From NCBI RefSeq assembly GCF_006540005.1, contig NZ_BJOC01000003.1:124001-188000 (forward strand): a stretch of DNA of 64,000 bases, given 5' to 3'. The stretch's first letter is position 1. Each line of letters starts with the position of its first letter. The notes below the pieces were generated by a model. That model was not told the origin of the DNA. It did not search any database and saw only the letters and a list, made by a program, of their open reading frames with translations. Position numbers and translations under genes: made by a program. Below, in pieces: positions 1 through 8,698 of this stretch. This DNA comes from Halomonas halmophila (GTDB lineage: Bacteria; Pseudomonadota; Gammaproteobacteria; Pseudomonadales; Halomonadaceae).

Positions 1-738
1 GCCTGCATGGCCGGACGTCGCACCTCGCCCATGGATGCCGGCAACGCGGGCAACCTCAACCGCAGCTTTCCGGGCGACCCGGACGGCAACGTGACCGAGA
101 AGATCGCCGATTACTTCACCCGGGTGATGGTGCCGATGAGTGACGTGGTGCTCGACCTGCACTCCGGTGGTCGCACCCTGGACATCATTCCGTTCGCGGC
201 CTCCCATGTGCTGGACGATGCCGAGCAGCAGCGCAGCGCCCTGGAAGGTGCCAAGGCCTTCGGGGCGCCCTACGCGATCATGATGTTCGAGCTGGATGCC
301 GCGGCCCTGTTCGACACCGCGGTCGAGCGTCAGGGCAAGATCTTCGTGGCCACCGAACTGGGCGGCGGCGGCACCTCCACGCCGCAGAGCCTGGCGATCA
401 CCGAGCGCGGCATCGATAACTTCCTGATCCACTATGGCCTGGTCGAGGGCGAAGTCGAGATGCCGGCCGAGCCCCAGGCCTACCTCGACATGCCGGATGC
501 CTCCTGCTACGTGCAGAGCGAGCATACCGGCCTGCTTGAGCTGACGCTGGCGCTGGGCGATACGGTGACGCAGGGAGATGTCATCGCGCGGGTGTACGAC
601 ATGACGCGCAGTGGCGTGGCGCCCATCGAATACCGGGCACAGCGTGACGGCGTCCTGGCGGCCCGGCGCTTCCCGTCCAGTGTCAACATGGGTGACACCA
701 TCGCGGTGATCGCCGAGGTCGTCGAGTCACTCGGCTGA
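1..738 (+). CDS. doeB: DoeB, N-alpha-acetyl-L-2,4-diaminobutyrate deacetylase (5'-truncated by window)
   Basis: This cytoplasmic zinc hydrolase removes acetate from N-alpha-acetyl-L-2,4-diaminobutyrate to give L-2,4-diaminobutyrate, the second step of ectoine degradation. The reading frame is open to base 1, so the N-terminus and the first zinc motif lie upstream of the window. The visible part has LNRSFPGD and LDLHSGG, the latter carrying a zinc-ligand His as in the succinylglutamate desuccinylase/aspartoacylase family. The C-terminal part (LGDTVTQGDVIARV) looks like the small beta-sandwich domain common in these proteins. It is followed 22 bp later by doeX, and doeC and doeD lie beyond. The specific name rests on this context as much as on the family. 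Confidence 0.9.
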   Translation, partial: ACMAGRRTSPMDAGNAGNLNRSFPGDPDGNVTEKIADYFTRVMVPMSDVVLDLHSGGRTLDIIPFAASHVLDDAEQQRSALEGAKAFGAPYAIMMFELDAAALFDTAVERQGKIFVATELGGGGTSTPQSLAITERGIDNFLIHYGLVEGEVEMPAEPQAYLDMPDASCYVQSEHTGLLELTLALGDTVTQGDVIARVYDMTRSGVAPIEYRAQRDGVLAARRFPSSVNMGDTIAVIAEVVESLG

Positions 739-760
739 ATACTCAGAGTCAGGTAAACCC

Positions 761-1237
761 ATGAAGCTCGATCGTTACGATCTGAAGATCCTTGAAATTC
801 TCTCCCGCGACGGACGCATCACCAAGTCCCGGCTGGCCGAGGCCATCAACCTCTCGGTCAGCCCCTGCTGGGAGCGCGTGCGACGCCTGGAAAAAGCGGG
901 CGTCATCGAAGGCTACAGCGCTCGCTTGAACACCGATGTGCTGGTCAAGCGTACTCCGGTCTGGGTGCAGGTCGAGCTCAAGGCCCACAATGCCGAGAGC
1001 TTCGCGCGCTTCGAGGCCCTGGTGCACGACACCCCGGAGGTCACCGAATGCGTGGCCGTCGGCGGCGGGCTCGACTATCTGGTCAAGATCGAGGCCGCCT
1101 CGATCGATACCTATCAGCGCCTGATCGACGACTGGCTGACCTCGGATGTCGGCATCGAGCGCTATTTCACCTACATCGTCACCAAGACCGTCAAGCAGGC
1201 CTCGGCCGAAATCTCGGCCAGCGACCTGGCGCCGTGA
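761..1237 (+). CDS. doeX: DoeX, Lrp/AsnC-family regulator of ectoine degradation
   Basis: A 158-aa DNA-binding regulator of the Lrp/AsnC type. Residues about 1-60 form the helix-turn-helix (DLKILEILSRDGRITKSRLA, then LSVSPCWERVRRLEKAG), and about 65-150 form the ligand-binding RAM domain. In Halomonas elongata the homologue DoeX binds the doe promoter region and is thought to respond to the pathway intermediate acetyl-diaminobutyrate; the same role is inferred here from position directly after doeB. The start is the ATG at 761, preceded by a weak purine stretch (gtcaggtaaaccc). A strong hairpin follows the stop codon. Confidence 0.9.
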   Translation: MKLDRYDLKILEILSRDGRITKSRLAEAINLSVSPCWERVRRLEKAGVIEGYSARLNTDVLVKRTPVWVQVELKAHNAESFARFEALVHDTPEVTECVAVGGGLDYLVKIEAASIDTYQRLIDDWLTSDVGIERYFTYIVTKTVKQASAEISASDLAP

Positions 1238-1244
1238 CGACTGT

Positions 1245-1277
1245 GGCGCCGGCCCCGGTACTGACCGGGTCGGCGCC
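1245..1277 (+). terminator. Hairpin downstream of doeX
   Basis: GGCGCCG...CCGGT pairs with ACCGG...CGGCGCC around an ACTG loop, eight bases after the doeX stop. There is no T-run, so this may be a processing or attenuation hairpin rather than a full intrinsic terminator. The 250-bp gap to doeC otherwise shows no gene and presumably holds the doeC promoter. Confidence 0.45.
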
Positions 1278-1487
1278 TCAGCGGCGGGCTGCCTCGCCAT
1301 GCCGGCCGCGTGCAGAAAAAACACCAAGTCAGTCGCGCGGGAAAAAAAATCCTCGACGTTCTGGCGGCCTGCTTTGAAAAGTCCTGAGCGGTCTTCTCCC
1401 TTACCATGGTGACATCACGCGGCAACCGCCGCGGTTTTCTTCATGGCCGGTGTCGGAGCGACGCCGGCGTATCAGGGGGAGAAGTAT

Positions 1488-2969
1488 ATGACGCTGTCCA
1501 ACCAGCTGAGCGATCTGCGACTGTTCCGTCAGTATGCCTACGTCGACGGCAAGTGGACTCACGGCACGACCGGCCGCGAGGAAGCCGTTATCGATCCGGC
1601 GACCGGCGAGACACTGGGTCATATTCCGGTGCTCGAAGCCGATCAGATTCGCGGGGCCGTGGACGCCGCCGACCAGGCCTTTGCGCAATGGCGTGCCCTG
1701 CGCGCCGATGAGCGCTGCGAGCGTCTGCTGGCCTGGTACGACCTGCTGCAGGCCAACCGCGAGGATCTGGCGACCATCATGACCCTGGAGCAGGGCAAGC
1801 CGCTGCCGGATGCGCGTGGCGAAGTCGAATACGGTGCCAGCTTCGTGCGCTGGTTCGCCGAGGAAGGCAAGCGCACCTTCGGCGACACCATCCCCAGCCA
1901 CATCCCCAACGCCGCCCTGGGCACCCTCAAGGAGCCGGTGGGCATCGCCGCTCTGATCACGCCCTGGAACTTCCCGCTGGCGATGATCACCCGCAAGGCC
2001 GCGGCTGCCATGGCCGCCGGCTGCCCGGTGGTCGTCAAGCCGGCCCACGAGACGCCGTTTTCCGCGCTGGCGCTGGCCGAGCTGGCCGAACGCGCCGGCA
2101 TCCCGGCCGGTGTGTTCAATGTGGTGCTCGGCGATGCGCCGGAAGTCTCCAAGCTGCTCTGCGATGACGAGCGCATCAAGGCGCTGTCCTTCACCGGCTC
2201 CACCCGGGTCGGCCGCCTGCTGCTCGAGCAGAGCGCCAACACCGTCAAGCGTGTCTCGCTGGAGCTGGGCGGCAATGCGCCCTTCATCGTCGGACCGGAC
2301 ATGGACCCGCATGAAGCCGCGCTGGCCGCCGTGGCCGCCAAGTTCCAGACCGCCGGACAGGACTGCCTGGCCGCCAACCGCATCCTGGTCCACGAGTCCA
2401 TCCATGATGCCTTCGTCGAGCATTTCGCCGAGCGCATGGCCGCCATGACGGTGGGCAACGGTATGCAGGGCGAGGTCGACCAGGGGCCGCTGATTCACGG
2501 CCAGGCCGTCGACAAGGCCTCCGCCATCGTCGATGACGCCGTCTCCCGCGGCGCGACCCTGGTGGCCGGCGATCAGAGCCAGGCGCCGGGCCCGAACTTC
2601 TTCATGCCGACCCTGCTGACCGGCGTGACCCGCGACATGCAGGTCTGGTGCGAGGAAAACTTCGCTCCGGTGGCGGGCATCACCGCCTACCGCGATGACG
2701 ATGAAGCCATCGCCATGGCCAATGATACCGAGTATGGTCTCGCCGCCTATGTCTACACCCACGACATCCGCCGCATCTGGAAACTGCTGCGCGCCCTGGA
2801 ATACGGCATGGTCTCGGTGAACTCCGTGAAGATGACCGGCCCGCCCGTGCCCTTCGGCGGCGTCAAGCAGTCAGGCCTCGGCCGCGAGGGCGGCGTGACG
2901 GGTATCGATGAGTACCTGGAGACGAAGTATTACTGCCTGGGGGCGCTGGGCTCCGTCTCCGGGAGCTGA
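1488..2969 (+). CDS. doeC: DoeC, aspartate-semialdehyde dehydrogenase of ectoine catabolism
   Basis: An NAD(P)-dependent aldehyde dehydrogenase of 493 aa, close to the succinate-semialdehyde dehydrogenase subfamily. In the doe pathway it oxidises L-aspartate-4-semialdehyde to aspartate. Visible family motifs in order are TPWNFPL, FTGSTRVG, LELGGNAPFIV (with the general-base Glu), GQDCLAANR (catalytic Cys) and PFGGVKQSGLGREGG near the C-terminus. The start at 1488 was chosen because AGGGGGAGAAG lies just upstream; an upstream in-frame ATG at 1443 lacks a ribosome site. The gene is separated from doeD by a repeat-filled spacer. Confidence 0.9.
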   Translation: MTLSNQLSDLRLFRQYAYVDGKWTHGTTGREEAVIDPATGETLGHIPVLEADQIRGAVDAADQAFAQWRALRADERCERLLAWYDLLQANREDLATIMTLEQGKPLPDARGEVEYGASFVRWFAEEGKRTFGDTIPSHIPNAALGTLKEPVGIAALITPWNFPLAMITRKAAAAMAAGCPVVVKPAHETPFSALALAELAERAGIPAGVFNVVLGDAPEVSKLLCDDERIKALSFTGSTRVGRLLLEQSANTVKRVSLELGGNAPFIVGPDMDPHEAALAAVAAKFQTAGQDCLAANRILVHESIHDAFVEHFAERMAAMTVGNGMQGEVDQGPLIHGQAVDKASAIVDDAVSRGATLVAGDQSQAPGPNFFMPTLLTGVTRDMQVWCEENFAPVAGITAYRDDDEAIAMANDTEYGLAAYVYTHDIRRIWKLLRALEYGMVSVNSVKMTGPPVPFGGVKQSGLGREGGVTGIDEYLETKYYCLGALGSVSGS

Positions 2970-2975
2970 CCCGGC

Positions 2976-3274
2976 TTCGAGATGCGAGATACGAGATACG
3001 AGCACCCCCAACCCTGCTCCGAAGGTGGGGCGGGGTTCGCAGCTCGTTACGCGTTTCTCGCGCACACTGGCTGGCTGCTGCCAGCAGGCCCAGCCAACAT
3101 GACCGATTTGGCCACGAGCCACGAGCCACGAGCCACGAGCCACGAGCCACGAGATTCGAGATGCGAGATACGAGCAACCCCAACCCAGCTACGAAGGTGG
3201 GGTGGGGTTCGCAGCTCGTTACTCGTTTCTCGCGAACACGGGCTGGCTGCTATCCGCAGGCCGAGCCAAGATGA
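2976..3274. repeat. Duplicated composite repeat with heptanucleotide arrays (doeC-doeD spacer)
   Basis: Two imperfect direct copies of a unit of about 120-127 bp (2976-3102 and 3155-3274) fill most of the spacer. Each starts with TTCGAGATGCGAGATACGAG, passes through a hairpin-like core running from AACCC to GGGGTT, and continues with CGCAGCTCGTTAC, TTTCTCGCG and GGCTGGCTGCT. Between the copies is a run of about six GCCACGA heptamers. In the register NNNNRAG the units read atgcGAG, atacGAG and ccacGAG. No convincing coding content is present, although one frame is open through it. The same heptamer class recurs at 5838, 49925 and 52565. Confidence 0.85.
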
Positions 3275-3320
3275 CGAACTTTCTCTCCGGCGCCGCCGGG
3301 GAGCTTTAATGGAGAACTGC

Positions 3321-4730
3321 ATGACCACGCACAAGGATCTGATCGATCGCGACCGCAAGGTGACCTTCCACGCCTCCACGCACCTGCGTGACTTCGCCCA
3401 GGGCGATGCACCGGGCCGCGTCATCACGGGCGGCAAGGGCATCAACATCGTCGACAAGGACGGTCGCGAATTCATCGACGGCTTTGCCGGCCTGTACTGT
3501 GTCAACATCGGCTATGGCCGCAGTGAAGTCGCCGAGGCGATCTACCAGCAGGCGCTGGAGATGTCCTACTACCACACCTATGTGGGCCACTCCAACGAGC
3601 CGCAGATCGCGCTTTCCGAGAAGATCCTCGAGCTGGCCGGCCCCGGCATGTCCAAGGTCTACTACGGCATGTCCGGCAGCGATGCCAACGAGACCCAGCT
3701 CAAGATCGTGCGTTACTACAACAACGTGCTCGGCCGCCCGCAGAAGAAGAAGGTCATCTCGCGCATGCGCGGCTACCACGGCTCCGGCATCGCCTCCGGC
3801 TCGCTGACCGGCCTCAAGGCGTTCCATGATCATTTCGATCTGCCGATCGAGACGATCCGTCATACCGAGGCGCCGTACTACTATCACCGTGCCGCCGAGC
3901 AGGAAGGCATGAGCGAGCGCGAATTCTCCAAGCACTGCGCCACCAAGCTGGAAGAAATGATCCTGGCCGAAGGCCCGGACACCGTGGCCGCCTTCATCGG
4001 CGAACCGGTGCTGGGTACCGGGGGTATCGTGCCGCCGCCCGAAGGCTACTGGGACGAGATCCAGGCGGTGCTGGCCAAGTACGACGTGCTGCTGATCGCC
4101 GACGAAGTGGTGTGCGGCTTCGGGCGTACCGGCAGCGAGTTCGGCAGCCATCACTACGGCATCAAGCCGGACCTGATCACCATCGCCAAGGGCTTGACCA
4201 GCGCCTACCAGCCGCTTTCTGGCGTAATCGTCGGCGACCGCGTGTGGAACGTGCTGGAGCAGGGCACCGGCGAATACGGCCCGATCGGCCACGGCTGGAC
4301 CTATTCCGGTCACGCCCTGGGCTGCGCCGCCGGCCTGGCCAACCTGCAGATCATCGAGCGCGAAGGCCTCACCGCCAATGCCGCCAACACCGGTGCCTAT
4401 CTGCAGGAACGCCTGCAGGCCACCTTCGGCGATCATCCGGTGGTCGGCAACGTGCGGGGCGTGGGCATGATGGGCGCGCTGGAATTCGCCGCCGATCCGG
4501 CAAAGCGTCAGCACTTCGATCCGTCCCTGAAGGTCGGGCCGCGCATGTCCGCTGCCGCGCTCGAGCAGAACCTGATCGCGCGTGCCATGCCGCAGGGCGA
4601 TATTCTCGGTTTCGCACCGCCGCTGACCACGACCCGCGCGGAAGTCGACGAGATCGTCGCGCGCACCAGGAAGGCCGTCGACAAGGTCACCGACGAGCTG
4701 ACCCGCGAAGGCGCGCTGCAGACCGCCTGA
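3321..4730 (+). CDS. doeD: DoeD, diaminobutyrate transaminase (class III aminotransferase)
   Basis: A pyridoxal-phosphate enzyme of 469 aa that moves the 4-amino group of L-2,4-diaminobutyrate to an acceptor, giving aspartate-4-semialdehyde for DoeC. Class III features are DEVVCGFGRTGSEFG (cofactor-binding Asp) and TIAKGLTSAYQPLSG with the Schiff-base Lys. The start at 3321 has GGAG 7 bases upstream. An ATG four codons earlier (3309) also has GGGGAG before it, so the true start could be either. A strong intrinsic terminator follows. The long open frame running further 5' is the repeat element and is not part of the protein. Confidence 0.88.
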   Translation: MTTHKDLIDRDRKVTFHASTHLRDFAQGDAPGRVITGGKGINIVDKDGREFIDGFAGLYCVNIGYGRSEVAEAIYQQALEMSYYHTYVGHSNEPQIALSEKILELAGPGMSKVYYGMSGSDANETQLKIVRYYNNVLGRPQKKKVISRMRGYHGSGIASGSLTGLKAFHDHFDLPIETIRHTEAPYYYHRAAEQEGMSEREFSKHCATKLEEMILAEGPDTVAAFIGEPVLGTGGIVPPPEGYWDEIQAVLAKYDVLLIADEVVCGFGRTGSEFGSHHYGIKPDLITIAKGLTSAYQPLSGVIVGDRVWNVLEQGTGEYGPIGHGWTYSGHALGCAAGLANLQIIEREGLTANAANTGAYLQERLQATFGDHPVVGNVRGVGMMGALEFAADPAKRQHFDPSLKVGPRMSAAALEQNLIARAMPQGDILGFAPPLTTTRAEVDEIVARTRKAVDKVTDELTREGALQTA

Positions 4731-4756
4731 ACGGTATCATCGCCATGATGTGAAAG

Positions 4757-4789
4757 AATCGCCGCAGGGTTTTCCCTGCGGCGATTGTG
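4757..4789 (+). terminator. Intrinsic terminator after doeD
   Basis: A perfect 13-bp stem, AATCGCCGCAGGG with CCCTGCGGCGATT, closes a TTTT loop and is followed by GTGTTT. It lies 26 bp after the doeD stop and ends the doeC-doeD unit before eutB. Confidence 0.85.
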
Positions 4790-4838
4790 TTTCAGGCTGG
4801 CGGTGCTAGTCATCATGCTGCCTTCTGGGAGAAACGAG

Positions 4839-5837
4839 ATGTCGAAGCCTGTGCATGGTGTGACCCTGGCCGAAATCCAGGCGGCGCGTCGGCGTATCGC
4901 CGGGCAGGTGACGCGCACCCCCTTGATCCGCTCGGCGACCCTGTCGGCGCGTTTCGAGGCCGAGGTCCTGCTCAAGCTGGAGACTCTGCAGCCGACCGGT
5001 GCCTTCAAGCTGCGCGGCGTCGTCAACATGATCAGCGCCCTGCTCGAGCGATATGGTCAGCAGGCCCTGGCGGCCGGTGTCACCACGGCCTCCACCGGCA
5101 ATCATGGGCGGGCGGTCGCCTACGCGGCAGCACGCCTCGGCGTCCCTGCCATCATCTGCCTGTCGCACCAGGTGCCGGACAACAAGGTCGCGGCCATCGA
5201 GGCGCTGGGCGCCGAGGTACGGCGTATCGGCGACAGCCAGGACGAGGCCTTCGGCGAGGTGGCGCGACTGGTCGACGAGCAGGGCATGACGCTGATTCCG
5301 CCCTTCGACGACTCCCTGATCGCCGCCGGGCAGGGCACCATCGGTCTGGAGCTACTGGACGACGCGCCGGACCTGGATCAGGTGCTGGTCGGCCTCTCGG
5401 GAGGCGGCCTGCTGGGTGGCATCGGGGTCGCCCTCAAGGCCAGCCGGCCCGAGCTGGAGATCACGGGCGTGAGCCTGTCCCGTGGCGCGGCCATGCATGA
5501 CAGCCTGCTGGCCGGTCACCCGGTCGAGGTGGAAGAAGTCGCCAGCCTCGGCGATTCGCTGGGTGGTGGTATCGGCCTGGACAATGGCTGCACCTTTGCG
5601 CTGGTGCGCGAGGTCATGGATTCCCACTGGCGGGTTTCCGAAGCCGCCATTGCGCGTGCCATGGTGGAGCTGCTGGAAGACGATAAGCAGTTCGTCGAGG
5701 GCGCCGCCGCCGTGGGGCTCGCCGCCCTGAACGAGCATGAGCTGGATATCCGCGGCCGCAAGGTGGCGCTGATCCTGTCCGGCAACGGCGTCTCGCTGGA
5801 GACGCTTGATCAGGCCCGTAGGCTGGCGGGACGATAG
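4839..5837 (+). CDS. eutB: EutB, hydroxyectoine utilization dehydratase (threonine dehydratase-like)
   Basis: A fold-type II pyridoxal-phosphate enzyme of 332 aa resembling serine/threonine dehydratases. In ectoine-degrading bacteria EutB is assigned to the conversion of hydroxyectoine-derived intermediates. Motifs are PTGAFKLRG with the cofactor Lys (about residue 53), TASTGNHGRAVAYAA for cofactor binding, and GLSGGGLLGG, the phosphate-binding glycine loop. The ATG at 4839 has GGGAGAAACGAG before it. eutC follows after a heptamer-repeat spacer. Without the doe/eut context it would be called a generic threonine dehydratase; the assignment depends on that neighbourhood. Confidence 0.85.
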   Translation: MSKPVHGVTLAEIQAARRRIAGQVTRTPLIRSATLSARFEAEVLLKLETLQPTGAFKLRGVVNMISALLERYGQQALAAGVTTASTGNHGRAVAYAAARLGVPAIICLSHQVPDNKVAAIEALGAEVRRIGDSQDEAFGEVARLVDEQGMTLIPPFDDSLIAAGQGTIGLELLDDAPDLDQVLVGLSGGGLLGGIGVALKASRPELEITGVSLSRGAAMHDSLLAGHPVEVEEVASLGDSLGGGIGLDNGCTFALVREVMDSHWRVSEAAIARAMVELLEDDKQFVEGAAAVGLAALNEHELDIRGRKVALILSGNGVSLETLDQARRLAGR

Positions 5838-5987
5838 GTGGGAAGAGGGAAGAGGGAAGAGGGAAGAGGGAAAAGGGAAGAGGGAAGAGTTAGGTGTCTG
5901 CTTTTTCAGGGTCACTTCAGCCCCCTTACCCTCACTTCTTACCCCTCACTTCTAACCTCTCACTTCTTACGCCTCACCCCTCACCCA
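5838..5987. repeat. Opposed heptanucleotide repeat arrays (eutB-eutC spacer)
   Basis: About seven GGGAAGA heptamers (5838-5890, register ggaaGAG) start right at the eutB stop codon. A short core follows, then about eight CTYNNNN heptamers on the same strand (about 5926-5987: ctcactt, cttaccc, ctcactt, ctaacct, ctcactt, cttacgc and others). The two arrays are roughly reverse complements, so the transcript could form a long imperfect hairpin. No gene is present; the eutC ribosome site (TGGAGGA) lies just beyond. Confidence 0.85.
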
Positions 5988-6009
5988 CGGCTACTGGAGG
6001 ATTTTTTCC

Positions 6010-6954
6010 ATGCAGTTGTATCAACGCGATGCCATCGAAGCTGCCGTGACCCTGGACCATGCGGCGTTGGCGGCCGTGGAGGCGGGCTTCGCGGCGCTGG
6101 GGCGCGGCGAGGTGGTGCAGCCGCCGATTCTGTCCATGGCCATCGAGGAGTCCAATGGTGAGGTCGACGTCAAGACCGCGCATATCCGCGGCGCCGAGCG
6201 CTTCGCCATCAAGGTCAGTCCCGGCTTCTTCGACAATCCTCAACTCGGGCTGCCGAGCCTGAATGGCCTGATGGTGGCGTTTTCGGCGCGCACCGGCCAG
6301 GTGGAGGCCGTGCTCTTCGACGAGGGCTATCTGACCATGATCCGCACCGCGCTGGCCGGCGCCATTGCCGCCAAGCAGCTGTCGCGGGAGAGCAGCCAGC
6401 GGGTCACGGTGCTGGGCGCCGGTGAACAGGCCGAGCGGCAGCTAGAGGCCTTGCGGCTGGTGCGCGATATCCGCGTCGTCGATGTCTGGGCGCGGCGCCG
6501 CGAGGCCGCCGAGTCGTATGCCCACCAGCTGCGGCAGCGTGGCCTGGAAGTCAATGTGCATGAGGACCTGCCGAGCGCCTGTTCACAGGCCGATATCATC
6601 GTCACCACCACGCCTTCCCGGGAGCCGCTGCTGCAGGCACGCGACCTGCCGGAGGGGGTGCATATCACCGCCATGGGCTCGGACAGCCCGGACAAGCGCG
6701 AGCTGGCGGACGCCCTGCTGACTCGCGCCGATGCCTTCGTCTGTGATACCCGAGCCCAGAGCGAGACCAATGGCGAGCTCAAGGGCTTCGCCGGGCGCGA
6801 GGCGCCGTTCAAGGTGCATGAGCTGGGGCAGGTGATCGCCGCCGGCGAGAGCCTTCGACTGACGGATGCCACCATCACCGTCTGCGACCTGACCGGCACC
6901 GGCGTGCAGGATACCGCCATTGCCGGTTTTGCCCTGTCACGCCTGGCCGACTGA
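6010..6954 (+). CDS. eutC: EutC, ectoine utilization protein of the ornithine cyclodeaminase/mu-crystallin family
   Basis: A 314-aa protein with the Rossmann fold of the ornithine cyclodeaminase/alanine dehydrogenase/mu-crystallin family. The nucleotide-binding loop is VTVLGAGEQAERQLEAL near residues 133-150, and LTGTGVQDTAIA near the C-terminus is typical. It is the partner of EutB in hydroxyectoine breakdown, but the exact reaction is not certain from sequence. The ATG at 6010 has CTGGAGGA 9 bases upstream. The upstream heptamer-repeat element probably affects its expression relative to eutB. Confidence 0.85.
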   Translation: MQLYQRDAIEAAVTLDHAALAAVEAGFAALGRGEVVQPPILSMAIEESNGEVDVKTAHIRGAERFAIKVSPGFFDNPQLGLPSLNGLMVAFSARTGQVEAVLFDEGYLTMIRTALAGAIAAKQLSRESSQRVTVLGAGEQAERQLEALRLVRDIRVVDVWARRREAAESYAHQLRQRGLEVNVHEDLPSACSQADIIVTTTPSREPLLQARDLPEGVHITAMGSDSPDKRELADALLTRADAFVCDTRAQSETNGELKGFAGREAPFKVHELGQVIAAGESLRLTDATITVCDLTGTGVQDTAIAGFALSRLAD

Positions 6955-7048
6955 GACAGGGACTGCCTGCGGCCGGGCTTGCCGAACCCGCGGACTCGCG
7001 TCACGCTGAGGGCAGAAGGTTTGGCAACGCATCGTCGAGGAGGGCGTG

Positions 7049-7747
7049 ATGAAGCGACGCGTACTGGCGTTTGATGTCTATGGCACCCTGATCGATACCC
7101 ATGGCGTGGTCGAGGCCCTGGCGTCGCTGCTGGGCGATACCCAACGCGCCGCGGCGTTTTCGCGATGCTGGCGCGACAAGCAGCTCGAATACAGTTTTCG
7201 GCGCGGGCTGATGGGAGCCTATGTGGATTTCTCGCGCTGTACCCGGGAGGCGCTGGAGTTCACCGATCGGTTGCTGGGCACCCGGCTTTCCGATACCGGC
7301 AAGGAACACCTGATGGGGGCCTATGCCGGTCTGCCGGCCTTTGCCGATGCCGGGACGGCACTGGCTCGTCTCGCCGAGACCGATGTCACCTGCGTGGCCT
7401 TTTCCAATGGTGGTCGGGACGCGGTGGCCGGGCTGCTCGAAGGGGCCGGCCTGAGCGAGTATTTCGCCGATATCGTCAGCGTCGAGGAGGTCCACCGCTT
7501 CAAGCCCGACCCGGTGGTCTATGCCTACCTGCGTCAGCGCCTCGACGCCGAGTCCGCTGATACCTGGTTGATTTCCAGTAACGCCTTCGATGTCATCGGG
7601 GCCCGCCATGCCGGACTGCATGCCGCCTGGGTTCGGCGTAGCCCGGAGGCGCCCTTCGATCCCTGGGGGATCGAGCCGGATACCACCGTGGCCGACCTCG
7701 AGGCGCTGGTCGACTACCTGCGGCCAGCCGGAGGCCGGGGCTCATGA
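7049..7747 (+). CDS. Haloacid dehalogenase, type II (HAD superfamily)
   Basis: A 232-aa HAD-superfamily hydrolase resembling L-2-haloacid dehalogenases. The nucleophile motif is AFDVYGTLID near the N-terminus, motif II is FSNGG, motif III includes HRFKPDPVVY, and SSNAFDVIGARHAGL matches the type II consensus. Such proteins hydrolyse short 2-haloacids or act on phosphate esters; the substrate cannot be read from sequence. Start choice: ATG at 7049 with GAGGAGG 5-6 bases upstream; a GTG directly before it (7046) is also possible. It is convergent with the anti-sigma gene, 27 bp away. Confidence 0.8.
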   Translation: MKRRVLAFDVYGTLIDTHGVVEALASLLGDTQRAAAFSRCWRDKQLEYSFRRGLMGAYVDFSRCTREALEFTDRLLGTRLSDTGKEHLMGAYAGLPAFADAGTALARLAETDVTCVAFSNGGRDAVAGLLEGAGLSEYFADIVSVEEVHRFKPDPVVYAYLRQRLDAESADTWLISSNAFDVIGARHAGLHAAWVRRSPEAPFDPWGIEPDTTVADLEALVDYLRPAGGRGS

Positions 7748-7774
7748 CCGGCAGGTGATCACCGGGCCACTGGA

Positions 7775-7972
7775 TCAAGGCTCCGAAGAGTCGTCCGAGT
7801 CACCAGGCGTGAAGTGCTGACCGGCCCGGTGCAGCAGCTCGAACTGACGGTCGCAACGGCGACAGGCGCTGCACATCGCCAGGTGCAGGCGTAATGCCGC
7901 TCGCTCCCCGAGGGTCAGCGGGCGGTCGTGTTTCAGGGACATCAGGCGGGTGGCTGCGTGGCATTTTTTCAT
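7775..7972 (-). CDS. Small zinc-finger anti-sigma-like protein
   Basis: A 65-aa soluble protein with an HxxxCxxC motif (HLAMCSAC) preceded by a further Cys and His (KKCHAATRL), the layout of the zf-HC2 anti-sigma fold. Its start overlaps the stop of the ECF sigma gene (ATGA), so translation is likely coupled. It probably binds and restrains that sigma factor through a metal- or redox-sensitive zinc site. There is no transmembrane segment, so signalling would be cytoplasmic. An acidic tail (PGDSDDSSEP) closes the protein. The function is inferred from motif and position. Confidence 0.72.
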   Translation of the reverse strand: MKKCHAATRLMSLKHDRPLTLGERAALRLHLAMCSACRRCDRQFELLHRAGQHFTPGDSDDSSEP

Positions 7973-8571
7973 GAGGCGGTCTCCGTGGTCAGCCAGCCCT
8001 TCTCGATGCAACTGCGTAGCCGAAGCCTGGCGCGGTGCAGCATCACCCAGCAGTTGCTTTCCTTGATGCCGATCTCCTGGCAGATATCCGCGGTCGACAG
8101 CCCCATCAGTTCACGCAGCGAAAAGATGCGCGCCAGGTTATCCGGCAGTCCGATCATGCAGGCATCGAAGGTCTGCCAGAAGGCCTGGTTGTCGAGACTC
8201 AGGTCCGGGTCTCCCCAGGCAGCGGGGCGCGCCTGAGGGCTCCAGTGGCCATTCTGCTGAAACATGCGATCGATGGCGTCGTCGTCCGATTCGTCCTCCA
8301 GCGGCTGCCACTGGCCGTGTTTCTTCTGGGCCCGCATGGCATCCAGGATCTTGTACTTGAGAATCCCGAAGACCCAGGTTTCATAGCCGGAGTGACCCTG
8401 GAAGCTCGCGGTCTTTTCCATGGCGGTGAGCAGGGCATCCTGAACGGCATCCTCGGCCTGGCAACGGTCGCGCAGATGGAGCAGCGCGAAGGACACCAAC
8501 CGAGGGCGCACTGCCTCGAGGCGTTGGCGCAAGGTCTCATCGTCCCTGAAGCGGGGCTGGCTCTGGTTCAC
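7969..8571 (-). CDS. ECF-type sigma-70 family RNA polymerase sigma factor
   Basis: A 200-aa extracytoplasmic-function sigma factor. Region 2 covers about residues 15-85 (HLRDRCQAEDAVQDALLTAM, then ETWVFGILKYKILDAMR). Region 4 follows at about 130-190 (LPDNLARIFSLRELMGLSTA, then IGIKESNCWVMLHRARLRL). I chose the GTG at 8571 because GAGGGAAGGGATTC precedes it; ATGs at 8679 and 8691 would add a poorly conserved-looking extension. The gene closes the bufferin operon and its product probably drives transcription from the bufA promoter in response to metal or oxidative stress. Confidence 0.8.
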   Translation of the reverse strand: MNQSQPRFRDDETLRQRLEAVRPRLVSFALLHLRDRCQAEDAVQDALLTAMEKTASFQGHSGYETWVFGILKYKILDAMRAQKKHGQWQPLEDESDDDAIDRMFQQNGHWSPQARPAAWGDPDLSLDNQAFWQTFDACMIGLPDNLARIFSLRELMGLSTADICQEIGIKESNCWVMLHRARLRLRSCIEKGWLTTETAS

Positions 8572-8698
8572 GAATCCCTTCCCTCGAGCGTTGGGCTGAC
8601 GGTGTCTGGATCGACCGAGTGGCCGAAATAGCGGGGCCGTTTCCGACGAGTGTGTGTCCAACCCGGCCCCCTGATCCATTGAAATGTTCATGCGATGT

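Noticed and set aside
1401-2762. Long antisense open frames such as 1401-2762, 3306-4514, 11188-12933, 14158-15726 and 59142-60530 on the minus strand
   Set aside because: They lie opposite well-identified genes (doeC, doeD, nfeD, sulP, glyA) and are typical by-products of high GC at codon third positions.
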